Part shown: piece after piece, positions 26,813-35,899 of the stretch
Layout of the letters: each line of letters starts with the position of its first letter
Numbering within the stretch: position 1 is the first letter of the stretch
NCBI GenBank assembly: GCA_036703255.1
Contig: DATNPL010000071.1
Coordinates: 37,182-101,181 of the forward strand
Length of the DNA stretch: 64,000 bases
Direction: 5' to 3'
DNA from: Drouetiella sp036703255
Lineage (GTDB): Bacteria; Cyanobacteriota; Cyanobacteriia; Elainellales; Elainellaceae
Translations under genes and position numbers: made by a program
The notes under the pieces: model-generated
What the model saw: only the letters and a program-made list of their open reading frames with translations
Database searches by the model: none
Told to the model about the DNA's origin: nothing

Positions 26813-27583
26813 CTAAAACGTATAGAATGCCTTACGGGTTGGCGCGTGGAGATAGGCGATCGTATCCACTGAAACATGAATTAAGCTGTATCCTAACTTT
26901 GCTAAAAACGCAAAACATTCTTTTCGGTCATCCAGAGACAGCAGCGAATGTTCAAAATTAATAATGGCAGGTTTTATCACGTCAAACGGAATCATCTTAA
27001 TGATTTCAAAGTCATAGCCGATCGTATCAATCACTAGTAAATCAACCTGGCTGACGTGATGTTTTTCCAGCAGGGTTTGAAAAGTCAACGCAGGCAAGGG
27101 AATGGCTTCAATCAAAGATTCGATGTCGGCAGGCAGACGCAAATCTTGCTTTTGACCACTCAATAAGTCCAGCATCTTACCTCGATCTAAGCTGGCAATT
27201 TGATAGCACCACATGGGTAACTTATACTGTCCATCATCGCGAATAGCATAGAAATTTGCAGTGCCGTTTTGTACAGCAATTAAAGAGTTCTCAAAATCAA
27301 GCTGAGGATGATCCTTATAGTTTTCTACCAACCGCTTAAACATATTGGGCTGAGGCTCTACCAAAAGTCCACGCAGTCGATATTTGTGAATTAACTCTGT
27401 AACAGGATCAGCAGTCTTACCATCATTGGCACCAATTTGCACAAAGAAAAGATCTGGGTTCTGCTGCCTATAATGTTGCAAAATCAGATCCAAAACATCA
27501 ATATAAGGCAGTTCGACAGAAGGGCGAATTTTAGAAATCCGATAGCCTAACCGATTGGCAATTTGCTGAAGTACTTGTTTCAT
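26813..27583 (-). CDS. FkbM-family methyltransferase
   Basis: The product (256 residues from the ATG at 27583) is an FkbM-type SAM-dependent methyltransferase. The SAM-binding segment is FFVQIGANDGKTADP, followed by GLLVEPQPNMFKRLVENY; the C-terminal half has DLLVIDTIGYDFEIIKMI. Members typically methylate sugars or polyketide-type products, often in surface polysaccharide pathways. The frame is open to a TTG at 27652, but the ATG is the natural start. The gene is flanked by two copies of a direct repeat and is more AT-rich than its neighbours, so it may be an acquired cassette (inference). Confidence 0.87.
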   Translation of the reverse strand: MKQVLQQIANRLGYRISKIRPSVELPYIDVLDLILQHYRQQNPDLFFVQIGANDGKTADPVTELIHKYRLRGLLVEPQPNMFKRLVENYKDHPQLDFENSLIAVQNGTANFYAIRDDGQYKLPMWCYQIASLDRGKMLDLLSGQKQDLRLPADIESLIEAIPLPALTFQTLLEKHHVSQVDLLVIDTIGYDFEIIKMIPFDVIKPAIINFEHSLLSLDDRKECFAFLAKLGYSLIHVSVDTIAYLHAPTRKAFYTF

Positions 27584-27844
27584 AAAATTTAATTTGAATG
27601 CTTTAACAAGTGTTAATAAGTTAAACCGTTTCAACCTATCAAAAGCTTGCAAGAAGTTTAGATTTTTTAGTTTATAACGTTAATTAATTCTTACTATCTT
27701 CATAGTTTTGACTGTATAAAAATTAGCTCTACATAAAGTTTTTAGTGCTGCTGATTTTAGGTGAAATTTTCTCCAGCTCGGCAATTTTAGTTTGGGTGAA
27801 ATCAGAGTAAAGCCATAACTGTTTGTTTATTTTCAAAGCTCCTC

Positions 27845-27896
27845 TTTTAGGAATATGGCACTCCGTAATAAGACTAGGACAAGTTATTTTTTGAAA
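27845..27896. repeat. Direct repeat copy 2 with adjacent inverted repeat
   Basis: Second copy of the 52-base repeat at 26749-26800. Just after it, ACGTAGTGCC (27902-27911) is the reverse complement of GGCACTACGT in copy 1 and, with one mismatch, of GGCACTCCGT in this copy, giving an imperfect stem. The rest of the gap 27584-27974 is AT-rich with no credible gene. Confidence 0.7.
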
Positions 27897-27974
27897 ATCG
27901 CACGTAGTGCCACACCGATGAATGAATAGGCAATAATTAGGCACAATAGAAGCATCCCTGAACTGTGACAGGTC

Positions 27975-28907
27975 ATGAGAGCATCAAACCAGTCCGCCAA
28001 ACTACTGGATTATTGTCAAGAGCGTGCATCCGATCAGATTGTTCCCGAACCTGCTGCTTTAAAGAGTGTGGGTTGGCCTGGGGTGCATCTTGAACTCCAC
28101 CAGCAACCCATCTTTGCCACCGATGAACATCACCACACGATGCATGTGTTGGCTTGCGGTCTGATGGATTCATCCAACCGGAACGCGCCCGGAATGCGAT
28201 CGCTCGATGGCAAAAAATCCCGTGAAAGACGCGGTACCGGAGATATTGCAATTATTCCAGCGGGAGCAACTCATTCCTGTAGCTGGGACACGCCTGCTCA
28301 ATTTATGGTGCTGGCCATTGAGCCGACTCTCCTGAACCAAGTGGGACAGGACTGGGTCAATCCTAACCAGATCGAACTGCTGCCCCGATTTATGAGCGAG
28401 TCAGATGTGTTCATCCAGGGCCTCTTTTCGACCCTCAAACGAGAGGCTGAGATCGGCGGCATGGGAAGTCATTTGCTGGTAGACAGCCTTAAAACAGCAT
28501 TAGCCGTTCATCTATTACGAGAGTATTGTGCGACTCGACCCAAACTCTCCAGCTATCGAGATGGCTTATCTCAAATCACGTTAACTTTGGTGAAAGACTA
28601 CATCAACGATCATCTGCATCAAGAGTTGAGATTGGCAGATCTGGCGGCGATCGCTCAAATCAGCCCCTATCATTTTCTCCGCCTGTTTAAGCAAAGCATG
28701 GGGATTACGCCTCATCAATACATTTTGCAGTGTCGGTTAAATCGGGCAACACACCTTTTGCGCCATAGCGAGTTGAGCGTCGTCGAAATTGCGACCCGAA
28801 CCGGATTTTGTGATCAAAGTCATCTAACGCGATATTTCAAACACATGACGGGTAAGACGCCGAAACAACTCCTGCAATCCCGATCGCATTCTAAAACCGC
28901 TCTGTGA
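27975..28907 (+). CDS. AraC-family transcriptional regulator
   Basis: The 310-residue product has an N-terminal cupin-like sensor region (HHHTMHVLACG, GDIAIIPAGATHSCSW) and a C-terminal AraC double helix-turn-helix (about residues 205-300): LRLADLAAIAQISPYHFLRLFKQ as the first and SVVEIATRTGFCDQSHLTRYFK as the second, ending in GKTPKQLLQ. The effector is unknown. It is followed by the MAPEG-like gene 116 bases on, a possible target. Confidence 0.92.
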   Translation: MRASNQSAKLLDYCQERASDQIVPEPAALKSVGWPGVHLELHQQPIFATDEHHHTMHVLACGLMDSSNRNAPGMRSLDGKKSRERRGTGDIAIIPAGATHSCSWDTPAQFMVLAIEPTLLNQVGQDWVNPNQIELLPRFMSESDVFIQGLFSTLKREAEIGGMGSHLLVDSLKTALAVHLLREYCATRPKLSSYRDGLSQITLTLVKDYINDHLHQELRLADLAAIAQISPYHFLRLFKQSMGITPHQYILQCRLNRATHLLRHSELSVVEIATRTGFCDQSHLTRYFKHMTGKTPKQLLQSRSHSKTAL

Positions 28908-29023
28908 TGGGCTTGATTTAAATCCCAAGGATCGCAAGAATATCCCAAACCTCCGCAACTTTTTTCTAGAGTCTGGATGCCCTGACTTTCTACAGTAGGA
29001 GCAGACTCTATGGGAGAAGCAAG

Positions 29024-29470
29024 ATGCAAATTGAGCAACAGGCAAATCTAGCGATCGCTGAAAAATTATCCGTCCTACCGATGACGGTTCCACTTTGGGG
29101 ACTGATCTTATTCATCCTTTGGACGATCGTAGTTGTGGTTCTCTTACTTGTCGTGAGAATTCGGCATTTAGCAGCAGGTGGTAGCCCTAAAGATTTCGGT
29201 TTAATCGATGATACAAACTTGATGTGGCGCTTATTTAGAGTCCAGTCTAATCTGATCGAAAATCTACCGCTGTATCTAGGAGTCTTGTTTCTCTTAACAG
29301 TGAGAGGGGTATCCGGAACTGCCGTCGATCTGCTAGTCAGCGTCTACATCGCCTTCCGGCTTTTGCACTCTATCGTTCACATCATGGGTGCTGATCCAAG
29401 ATTACGGATATTGAGCTTAGCCATTCAATTTATTTGTTTATTGGGTTTAATCTTTCTAGCAATTTTGTAA
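29024..29470 (+). CDS. MAPEG-family membrane protein
   Basis: The 148-residue product has four predicted membrane helices and the MAPEG signature residues RVQSNLIENLPLY (Asn and Glu after helix 1) and IAFRLLHSIVHI. MAPEG proteins include microsomal glutathione transferases and leukotriene-type enzymes; bacterial members are largely uncharacterised. GGGAGAAG lies five bases before the ATG, giving a clear start. Confidence 0.88.
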   Translation: MQIEQQANLAIAEKLSVLPMTVPLWGLILFILWTIVVVVLLLVVRIRHLAAGGSPKDFGLIDDTNLMWRLFRVQSNLIENLPLYLGVLFLLTVRGVSGTAVDLLVSVYIAFRLLHSIVHIMGADPRLRILSLAIQFICLLGLIFLAIL

Positions 29471-29500
29471 TCTAAGCCTGGGTTGTGACGGCGGGTTCAT

Positions 29501-29839
29501 CTATCCCACAAGTTTCCAGTTGCGTTCTGTCGTCTCATCTACGGGAAATAAATATTCAATTCTAAGCACTTGCAGTGTGATGTCGGAGGGTGTCCCCAAC
29601 GTGGCGATCGTAAAGAAAAATTGCAGCTCCAAATCTGCCCACTTGAGATGAACGGTAAGCAGCAGAGTGTTCTGGGCAGGCTGCTCAGAACTATGCCAAA
29701 CCTCAGCAATGCCGGGATAACGCATTAGCTCATCTAGCAATGTTTTGGACTGTTCGCTTTCCCCTTCTGCGATCGCCTCCCGGTGCAATCTTTGCGGCCT
29801 GAAAAATCCTCCCAGGTCAAGCAGCTTCTGTATTGCTAG
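29501..29839 (-). pseudogene. 5'-truncated hypothetical gene
   Basis: The reading frame is open from about 29839 (after an in-frame stop) to the stop at 29501, but has no good start: the only early start codon is a TTG at 29788. The roughly 112 codons read as an ordinary protein with amphipathic strands (LLLTVHLKWADLELQFFF). I do not recognise the family. Its 5' end faces the transposase remnant, so it looks like a gene cut by the mobile element. It could also be intact with a TTG start (95 residues). Confidence 0.45.
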
Positions 29840-29861
29840 CTAGTCTCAGTAGATCGCAAAT

Positions 29862-30299
29862 TCATGAGGGAGCCGGTAAATAGATAGCTGTGATAGGCGG
29901 GAAATGCCGTTCAACCGCGTGGCAGAGGAATTCCAACATGGTTTTGAGGCGAAACAATGCTCGGTAAACGACTCGTCCCCCCCCGTTGGGTTTGGCTGAC
30001 AAAATGCCATAACAGATAAACCCAGAGGTTGACCAAAAGGAACGCAAGTGCGACAAAGAGAAATCGGGTTACGGGGTTCTTGGTTGTCGTGCGGATACGG
30101 CAATAATGCTTCATTCTGTAGCTGGTTTCAATACCGAAACGCTCTTTGTAATGGTGATGCAGTGGGTGCAGTGCGACCTTGACTCGATGGACGACATAGA
30201 GGCTGTACTGAATGCCATGCTTGCCATTAAAGCCTTTGTAGTAGTTGCAAACAACCCGCATTTGACAGCTGAGCGTGCCATAGAGAGGACTGCTGAGGA
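29862..30299 (-). pseudogene. ISH3-like transposase, C-terminal fragment with frameshift
   Basis: The translation has the C-terminal part of a transposase resembling the ISH3/ISNCY type: a YKERFGIETSYRMKH segment with the catalytic-type E, then RIRTTTKNP and a hydrophobic tail (FLLVNLWVYLLW). The true frame appears to switch at a run of eight C (29977-29984, + strand), after which the other frame reads GRVVYRALFRLKTMLEFL to a stop at 29862. The 5' half is missing: coding similarity stops where the left end of the IS5-type element begins. It is therefore a remnant. Confidence 0.65.
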
Positions 30300-30303
30300 T
30301 ATA

Positions 30304-31236
30304 GAGCCTATTATGAGATCTTTTAGAATAGGAATTAGGTGCTCCAACTTCCCTCATTGAGATGCTATGCCTTATTCCAGCGACCTCACAGATGCAGAAT
30401 GGGAAATCTTTTAACCCCTGCTGCTCGACATCTTACCCAAGAAGAAACAAACTCGTCCCTCCAACTGGACAAAACGAGAAATTATCAATGGGATGCTGTA
30501 TCAACTGAAAAATGGGTGTAACTGGTGTGACTTACCGAGAGACTTACCTCCTTACTCAACTGTTTATTGGCACTACAGGCACTGGCGATCGGCAGGGGTG
30601 TTTGAACAACTCATGAGCGTGTTACATGAGCAAGTCCGAGAACAGGTTAAAAAAAACCGAAATGGACAACCTTAATCATTATTGACTCGCAAGCTGTGAA
30701 GAACACCTGTAATGCGGGTGTAGACTTAAAAGGATACTGTTTCTACAAAGCGACCAATGAAATAAAGCGGCATCTTGCCGTTGATACGCTTGGCTTTCCC
30801 TTCTTCACCCACTGTACACCTGCCAACGTAACGGATGATGTGGGACTCGTTGAAATGTTGACGCTCAACATCGACTATTTCAAGGCGAAGCCAGTTAATA
30901 TTGCCAAAATTACGATCTTGCTAGACCACAGGTATCACATTGACTCTTTGACGAATGCGCTGAAGCAAGTTTATCCGCGGATCATGACGAAAATCCGATT
31001 TGAGTTGTCAACCAAACCTTCAAAACAAGAAAAGGCACAACAAGGCAAATCTGGATTCGTTCCCGCGATCGCCCGGTGGGTCATTGAGTGGTCGAATGCT
31101 TGGATGGAGCGGTGTAAAATCTGGGTCAAGAACTTTGAGCGGACGCTTGCCAATGCCACGACGAAAATCAACCTTTGCTTCATTCGGCTAATGATTAAGC
31201 GGCTTGCAGCCTCTCCTTAAGATCTCAAATGGGTTC
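30304..31236 (+). mobile_element. Decayed IS5-family insertion sequence
   Basis: Imperfect terminal inverted repeats are visible: GAGCCTATTATGAGATCTT at the left (30304-30322) and, in complement, GAACCCATTTGAGATCTT at the right (31219-31236). Both ends are bordered by TATA, which could be a 4-base target duplication or an extension of the repeats. The single transposase gene is broken by a stop and a frameshift. Confidence 0.75.
30367..31220 (+). pseudogene. IS5-family transposase pseudogene
   Basis: The frame begins with a typical IS5-type N-terminus (SDLTDAEWEIF) and is stopped by TAA at 30412. It continues in the same frame (REIINGMLYQLKNGCNWCDLP, STVYWHYRHWR) to 30675, and the rest of the protein is in another frame after a run of eight A near 30648-30655 (IIIDSQAVKNT, HLAVDTLGFPFFTH, ITILLDHRYH, WVIEWSNAWMERC). 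The DDE residues can still be placed, but DHRYH and VIEWSN differ from the usual DHGYH and VIERSN. An A-run slip could in principle be programmed, yet the early stop argues for decay. Confidence 0.85.
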
Positions 31237-31240
31237 TATA

Positions 31241-31353
31241 CTGGAGATTTCAATCAGCAACAGGCATTGCAATCCGGATTTCAGCAGCATGTCAGTAAAC
31301 CCGTGGAGCCAGAAGATTTAGTCAGGACAATTCATATTTGGCTCACAGGCTAG
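31241..31353 (+). pseudogene. C-terminal fragment of a response-regulator receiver
   Basis: Directly right of the IS element the + strand reads QALQSGFQQHVSKPVEPEDL followed by VRTIHIWLTG and a stop at 31351. This is the final helix-strand-helix of a receiver domain, with the conserved Lys in SKPVEP. The N-terminal part is absent; the insertion or an associated deletion removed it. It is followed 27 bases later by the hybrid kinase gene, whose own C-terminus ends in a related receiver. Confidence 0.7.
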
Positions 31354-31380
31354 AATTGTTACCAGTTCTGCATTATTTCC

Positions 31381-34300
31381 ATGACGAATCCACTGTCCCA
31401 AAAGCCCTTAAGTGTGCCGCTCCCTGGAAACGAAGCAGAACGGTTGGCCGCTCTACATCGCTACAACATTCTCGATACCCCACCCGAAGCTGGTTTCGAT
31501 CGCATCACAAAGCTGGCAGCCCGCCTGTTTAACATGCCGATAGCCCTCATTTCATTGGTGGATAAGTCCAGAGCCTGGTTTAAGTCCTGCGTGGGCTTTG
31601 ATGCGAATGAAGTGCCGCGAGACAATACCCTGTGCAGCTTTGCCGTGTTGGCAGACAAGCCGCTGATTGTTCCCGATACGCGACTGGACGATCGTTTTGT
31701 TTGCAATCCCTTTGTGCAGGCGGAACCGGGTGTGCGGTTTTACGCCGGTGCGCCCCTGATCAGTCAGGATGGCTTTAATCTAGGAACACTGTGTCTGCTC
31801 GACAGCCAGCCCCATGACCCACTGGCTCCAGAGCAACAAGCGACTTTAGTAGACTTAGCCGCAATGGTGGTTGATGAACTGGAGCTAAGACTGGCAGCCC
31901 AGAAAATTGCCCAGTCTGAAGAGAAATACAAACAAGCCGAATCTCAACTGAGAGAGTTGTATGTGCAATTAGAAACGGCTTTAGCGGCAGGTGCCGTTTC
32001 TACCTATCGCTGGAATATTCCGGATGATCGACTGACCGTGAGTGCGGCGCTTGCTCACTTATTTAACGTAGATGTAGCGGAGGCCACCACAACCGGGCTG
32101 CCGATTGAGCAGTTTACCCAATCAATACATGAAGAAGACCGTCCTCGCGTTACAGCTGCGATTCAGCAGGCGATCGCAACAGGCGATGTATATCTTGCTG
32201 AGTACCGCGTCCAAACGGTTACGGGCGAAGAACGTTGGGTGGCAGCACAGGGTCAGGTCGAGTATGATGCCGGATCACCCATGGTATTTATCGGCGCGCT
32301 CGTAGATGCCACGGAGCGCAAACGAGTAGAACAAGCCCTACGCGACAGCGAAGGGCAAAGCCGAAATATCTTAGAGAGCGTTACAGATGCCTTCTTTGCC
32401 CTGGATGAAGACTGGCGGTTTACCTATTTAAATGGAGCCGCCGAAATTCTGCTCGATCGCACGCTCAGTGATTTACTGGGTCAAAGCATGTGGGAAGTCT
32501 ATCCCGGTCTTGCTGGCAGCGAGTTCGAACAGCTTTACTGGCGCGTGATGCGCGATCGTGAAGCTGGCTCCGTCACCTCCTTTTATCCTGACCACGATCG
32601 CTGGTACGAAGTTCACGGTTACCCAGCCGCCAAGGGCATTTCAGTCTATTTCAGAAATGTTACCGAACAAATTGAATCTGCTGTCATTCTGCGTCAGTCG
32701 GAGGAACGCTATCGAACCTTATTTGAGTCGATTGATGAAGGCTTTTGTGTCGTTGAAGTCATGCTGGATGCAAACGACACGCCGATCGACTACCGCATCC
32801 TGGAAGTTAATCCCATCTTTGAGCAGCAAGCCGGACTGCAAGATGCCGTCGGCAAAACAGCGCGTCAGCTCAATCTGGAAGAACACTGGATTGAAATTTA
32901 TGGTCAGGTTGCCCTCACGGGTGAATCGGTTCGGTTTGAAGAAGGGGCTGAAACGCTCAATCGCTGGTTTGATGTCTATGCCTGCCGTATTGGTGAGCCG
33001 AAGGAGCGAAGAGTCGCCCTTGTCTTTAAAAACATCAGCGATCGCAAGCGTAACGAAGACGATCGCAAACGCCGTGAAGCAAATCTTACCTTTCTAGCTG
33101 ACATTGCTGAAGATTTTTCGCGTCTGTCGTCACCCGATGAAATTATGCAATCCGTTGGCACGAAGATCGGTGCGTACCTTCAGATCACCACCTGCCTCTT
33201 TACAGATGTGGATGAAGGACGGGGCGAAGTCACGGTTCACTACGGCTGGAACAGTCCTGATGTCCTCAGCACGGTGGGCACCTTTCGCCTCACAGAGTAC
33301 GTGAGCGAGGAGTTCCAGCGAGCCAGCCGCGCCGGAGAAATGGTCGTGATTCGGAACACCCAGACCGACCCACGCACTGATGGACCCAGTTACGCCGCAC
33401 TCAACATGTATTCATTTGTCACCGTTCCGTTTCACCGTAACGGCAAGTGGACGCAATATATCGCGATTTGCGATTCGCGCCTGCGCGATTGGCGTGATGA
33501 TGAACTCGAACTGATTCAAGAAGTCTCGCATCGTATCTTCACCCGTCTTGAACGCGCCCGTGCCGAAGCCCTTGTGGCAGAAGACCTCCAGGATACGCAA
33601 CGGCTGCGCGAATTGGGAGAGCGATTGGTGATTGAAGGCGACATTCAAACGCTGTATCAAGAGATCTTAACGACGGCGATCGACCTGACCCATGCCGATG
33701 CCGGAACGGTGCAACTTTTCGACCTAGCGACACAAGAGTTAATCCTGCTTGCCGCCCAAGGGTTTGAGCGCGCCATGACCGAGTATTTCTACCGCATGGA
33801 TGCCAGCTCTAACACCCCCTGCGGCATCGCGCTGAAAAACGGCGATCGCACCTTTGTCAACTTCGATGTGCCAGAGAGCGAAGACCCCGACGGTTCAATG
33901 CGACTGCATATAGAGGCTGGCTATCGGTCGGCGCAGTCTACGCCACTGATGGCTCGTTCGGGCAGACCGCTCGGCATGATTTCTACCCATTGGCGCAAAC
34001 ACCACCAACCCAGTGAGCGTGAGTTGCGGTTTCTCGATCTGCTGGCTCGTCAAGCGGCTGACCTGATTAAACAGCGGCAAATCACCGCTGAGCGGGAACA
34101 ACTCCTGGTGCGTGAACAAGCGGCACGCGCCGAAGCCGATCGCGCCAATCGGATTAAAGATGAATTTTTGGCGGTGTTGTCCCACGAGTTGCGATCGCCC
34201 CTCAACCCCATTTTGGGCTGGACACGCTTATTACAAACTGGCAAGCTAGATGCAACTCGTCAACGTGACGCGTTAGCAACGATCGAGCGTAACGCCAAGT

Positions 34301-35292
34301 TGCAGACCCAACTCATTGAAGATCTCCTTGACATCTCTCGCATTTTGCAGGGCAAGCTGTCTTTAACAGCGGCTCCGGTCAATTTGGCATTCGTGATTTC
34401 TGCTGCCCTGGAAACGGTGCGCTTGGCAGCAGAGGCAAAGCATATTCAAACAACACTTGATCTTGAGCCGAATATTGCCTTGATCTCCGGTGATGCCGCT
34501 CGTTTGCAGCAAGTCGTGTGGAATCTGCTCACAAATGCAGTGAAGTTTACTCCCCAGGGTGGACAACTCACCATAGAACTGCGGCAGATCGAGCAATTGG
34601 CTCAAATTCGCGTCATCGATAGGGGCAAAGGCATTGCTTCCGATTTCCTGCCCCATGTGTTTGAGTATTTTCGGCAACAAGACGGCTCGACCACGCGCAA
34701 ATTTGGCGGCTTAGGGTTAGGGTTGGCGATCGTGCGTCAAATTGTGGAGATGCACGGTGGTACCGTTTGGGCAGAGAGCCGGGGCGAAAATCAGGGCGCA
34801 ACCTTCACCGTGCAATTGCCTGTGCTGCCACAAATAGGCTCTATTGCATCTGAGCCATCCTCTACTCAAACCCATACGGAAGCGCCACTAGACAATGTTC
34901 AAATTTTGCTGGTGGATGATGATACAGATACCCGTGAGTTTCAGGCATTTCTGCTAGAGCAAAGCGGGGCAAACGTGACAGCCGTAGCTTCTGGCTTAGA
35001 AGCACTACAATTGCTCGATCAATGGATTCCTGACGTGATGATCAGCGATGTGGGGATGGCTGAAATGGACGGCTATATGCTGATGGAGCAGATTCGTAGC
35101 CGCGAGGCGTTGCGAAGCAATTCGCGCCCACCCAATCGTGGCGGAACGATCCTGGCGATCGCGCTCACGGCTTATGCCACAGAACAGGACCGCCAAAGAG
35201 CACTGCAAGCAGGATTTCAGGTGCACCTGACAAAGCCACTGGAGCCAGAGCAATTTATCAGCGCGATCGTCAGCCTGCTCAAGCAAACCTAG
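31381..35292 (+). CDS. Hybrid histidine kinase GAF-PAS(3)-GAF(2)-HisKA-HATPase-REC
   Basis: The 1303-residue soluble protein has, in order, a GAF domain (about 20-155, FYAGAPLISQDG...GTLCLLD), three PAS domains (about 195-320, 325-435, 440-560), two more GAF domains (about 580-730 and 745-910), HisKA with the acceptor His near residue 935 (SHELRSPLNPILGW), HATPase_c (NLLTNAVKF, DRGKGI, GLGLGLAIV) and a receiver with the acceptor Asp near residue 1223 (MISDVGMAEMDG) and Lys in LTKPLEPE. No membrane helix is seen. The GAF sequences lack an obvious bilin-binding cysteine motif, so light sensing is not indicated. The gene stands just right of a mobile-element remnant. Confidence 0.94.
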   Translation: MTNPLSQKPLSVPLPGNEAERLAALHRYNILDTPPEAGFDRITKLAARLFNMPIALISLVDKSRAWFKSCVGFDANEVPRDNTLCSFAVLADKPLIVPDTRLDDRFVCNPFVQAEPGVRFYAGAPLISQDGFNLGTLCLLDSQPHDPLAPEQQATLVDLAAMVVDELELRLAAQKIAQSEEKYKQAESQLRELYVQLETALAAGAVSTYRWNIPDDRLTVSAALAHLFNVDVAEATTTGLPIEQFTQSIHEEDRPRVTAAIQQAIATGDVYLAEYRVQTVTGEERWVAAQGQVEYDAGSPMVFIGALVDATERKRVEQALRDSEGQSRNILESVTDAFFALDEDWRFTYLNGAAEILLDRTLSDLLGQSMWEVYPGLAGSEFEQLYWRVMRDREAGSVTSFYPDHDRWYEVHGYPAAKGISVYFRNVTEQIESAVILRQSEERYRTLFESIDEGFCVVEVMLDANDTPIDYRILEVNPIFEQQAGLQDAVGKTARQLNLEEHWIEIYGQVALTGESVRFEEGAETLNRWFDVYACRIGEPKERRVALVFKNISDRKRNEDDRKRREANLTFLADIAEDFSRLSSPDEIMQSVGTKIGAYLQITTCLFTDVDEGRGEVTVHYGWNSPDVLSTVGTFRLTEYVSEEFQRASRAGEMVVIRNTQTDPRTDGPSYAALNMYSFVTVPFHRNGKWTQYIAICDSRLRDWRDDELELIQEVSHRIFTRLERARAEALVAEDLQDTQRLRELGERLVIEGDIQTLYQEILTTAIDLTHADAGTVQLFDLATQELILLAAQGFERAMTEYFYRMDASSNTPCGIALKNGDRTFVNFDVPESEDPDGSMRLHIEAGYRSAQSTPLMARSGRPLGMISTHWRKHHQPSERELRFLDLLARQAADLIKQRQITAEREQLLVREQAARAEADRANRIKDEFLAVLSHELRSPLNPILGWTRLLQTGKLDATRQRDALATIERNAKLQTQLIEDLLDISRILQGKLSLTAAPVNLAFVISAALETVRLAAEAKHIQTTLDLEPNIALISGDAARLQQVVWNLLTNAVKFTPQGGQLTIELRQIEQLAQIRVIDRGKGIASDFLPHVFEYFRQQDGSTTRKFGGLGLGLAIVRQIVEMHGGTVWAESRGENQGATFTVQLPVLPQIGSIASEPSSTQTHTEAPLDNVQILLVDDDTDTREFQAFLLEQSGANVTAVASGLEALQLLDQWIPDVMISDVGMAEMDGYMLMEQIRSREALRSNSRPPNRGGTILAIALTAYATEQDRQRALQAGFQVHLTKPLEPEQFISAIVSLLKQT

Positions 35293-35325
35293 GTCGAGTG
35301 CATCTAGTCACAAATTGATAAGAAA

Positions 35326-35455
35326 AAGCCCCTGCGCAGTCAGTGAAACAACTAAAAACCAGCACGCTATTGGTACTCAGTTGATCGAAATCGATCGCTG
35401 AAATCCCAGTAGGATAAAGTTTTCCGTTATTTCAGCTCACTACGCGAAGGGGCTT
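35326..35455 (+). ncRNA. Candidate structured RNA or 5' leader element
   Basis: A set of nested complementary segments could fold into a multibranched RNA. The closing stem is AAGCCCCT (35326-35333) with AGGGGCTT (35448-35455), extended by GCG/CGC and AGTGA (35342-35346) with TCACT (35437-35441). Inside are ACCA/TGGT within CAACT/AGTTG (35349-35383), GATCGA/TCGATC (35383-35396) and GCTGAAAT/ATTTCAGC (35397-35436). It ends about 30 bases before the next ATG, a position fit for a leader element. I cannot match it to a known riboswitch; a small palindromic mobile element is an alternative. Confidence 0.35.
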
Positions 35456-35485
35456 GACGCATTTGCAACTCGGCGATTCACTCAT

Positions 35486-35899
35486 ATGAACCCAGATTCC
35501 CGAACCTCTCAGCCACTATTTGAAGGTGAAAGCTCTGTCCCTCCAGAAGTGCTTGCTTGTAATGGTCTAAATCTATTTCCTTGGCAGAATGGCTCTTCAG
35601 GTCTAGTTATCCCTGACTTCACAACTATCCAAAACCCCCAATACTCTCTGGGCACCCGGTGTCGGTGGATTCTAACACTACAAACTGACTGGGGAACAGT
35701 CATTGGGCAAATCTATGCCCCAGATCTGAATAACTCACATGAGATATCCCAATGGTCTTGGCTCTACCTCTTGCTACTGGATTTAGATAGTCCCTCACGA
35801 AGCTGGGTTGTGGCTGATTGGGTTGACGAAAAAGATCTGGAGCTTCTTCCATCAGAACAACTCCCATCCCTCTCCGAAGACGATCAGGAGGCTCTATGA
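35486..35899 (+). CDS. Hypothetical protein, paired with HTH gene
   Basis: The 137-residue product is not recognised. It is acidic, rich in Trp, Ser and Leu, without signal peptide or membrane segment; the middle (CRWILTLQTDWGTVIGQIYAP and WSWLYLLLLDLDS) looks like a beta-rich fold and the tail is acidic (LPSEQLPSLSEDDQEAL). Its stop overlaps the start of the next gene (ATGA), which indicates translational coupling and a joint function. A candidate structured RNA lies just upstream. Confidence 0.65.
   Translation: MNPDSRTSQPLFEGESSVPPEVLACNGLNLFPWQNGSSGLVIPDFTTIQNPQYSLGTRCRWILTLQTDWGTVIGQIYAPDLNNSHEISQWSWLYLLLLDLDSPSRSWVVADWVDEKDLELLPSEQLPSLSEDDQEAL

Noticed and set aside
27729..27944. 71-codon minus-strand frame in the gap before the AraC gene
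   Set aside because: Much of it translates the direct repeat copy at 27845-27896, and the frame is broken in the other copy; no family resemblance.
30648..30655. A8 run as a programmed frameshift site of an active transposase
   Set aside because: The upstream in-frame TAA at 30412 and altered residues near the catalytic positions indicate a dead element in this copy.
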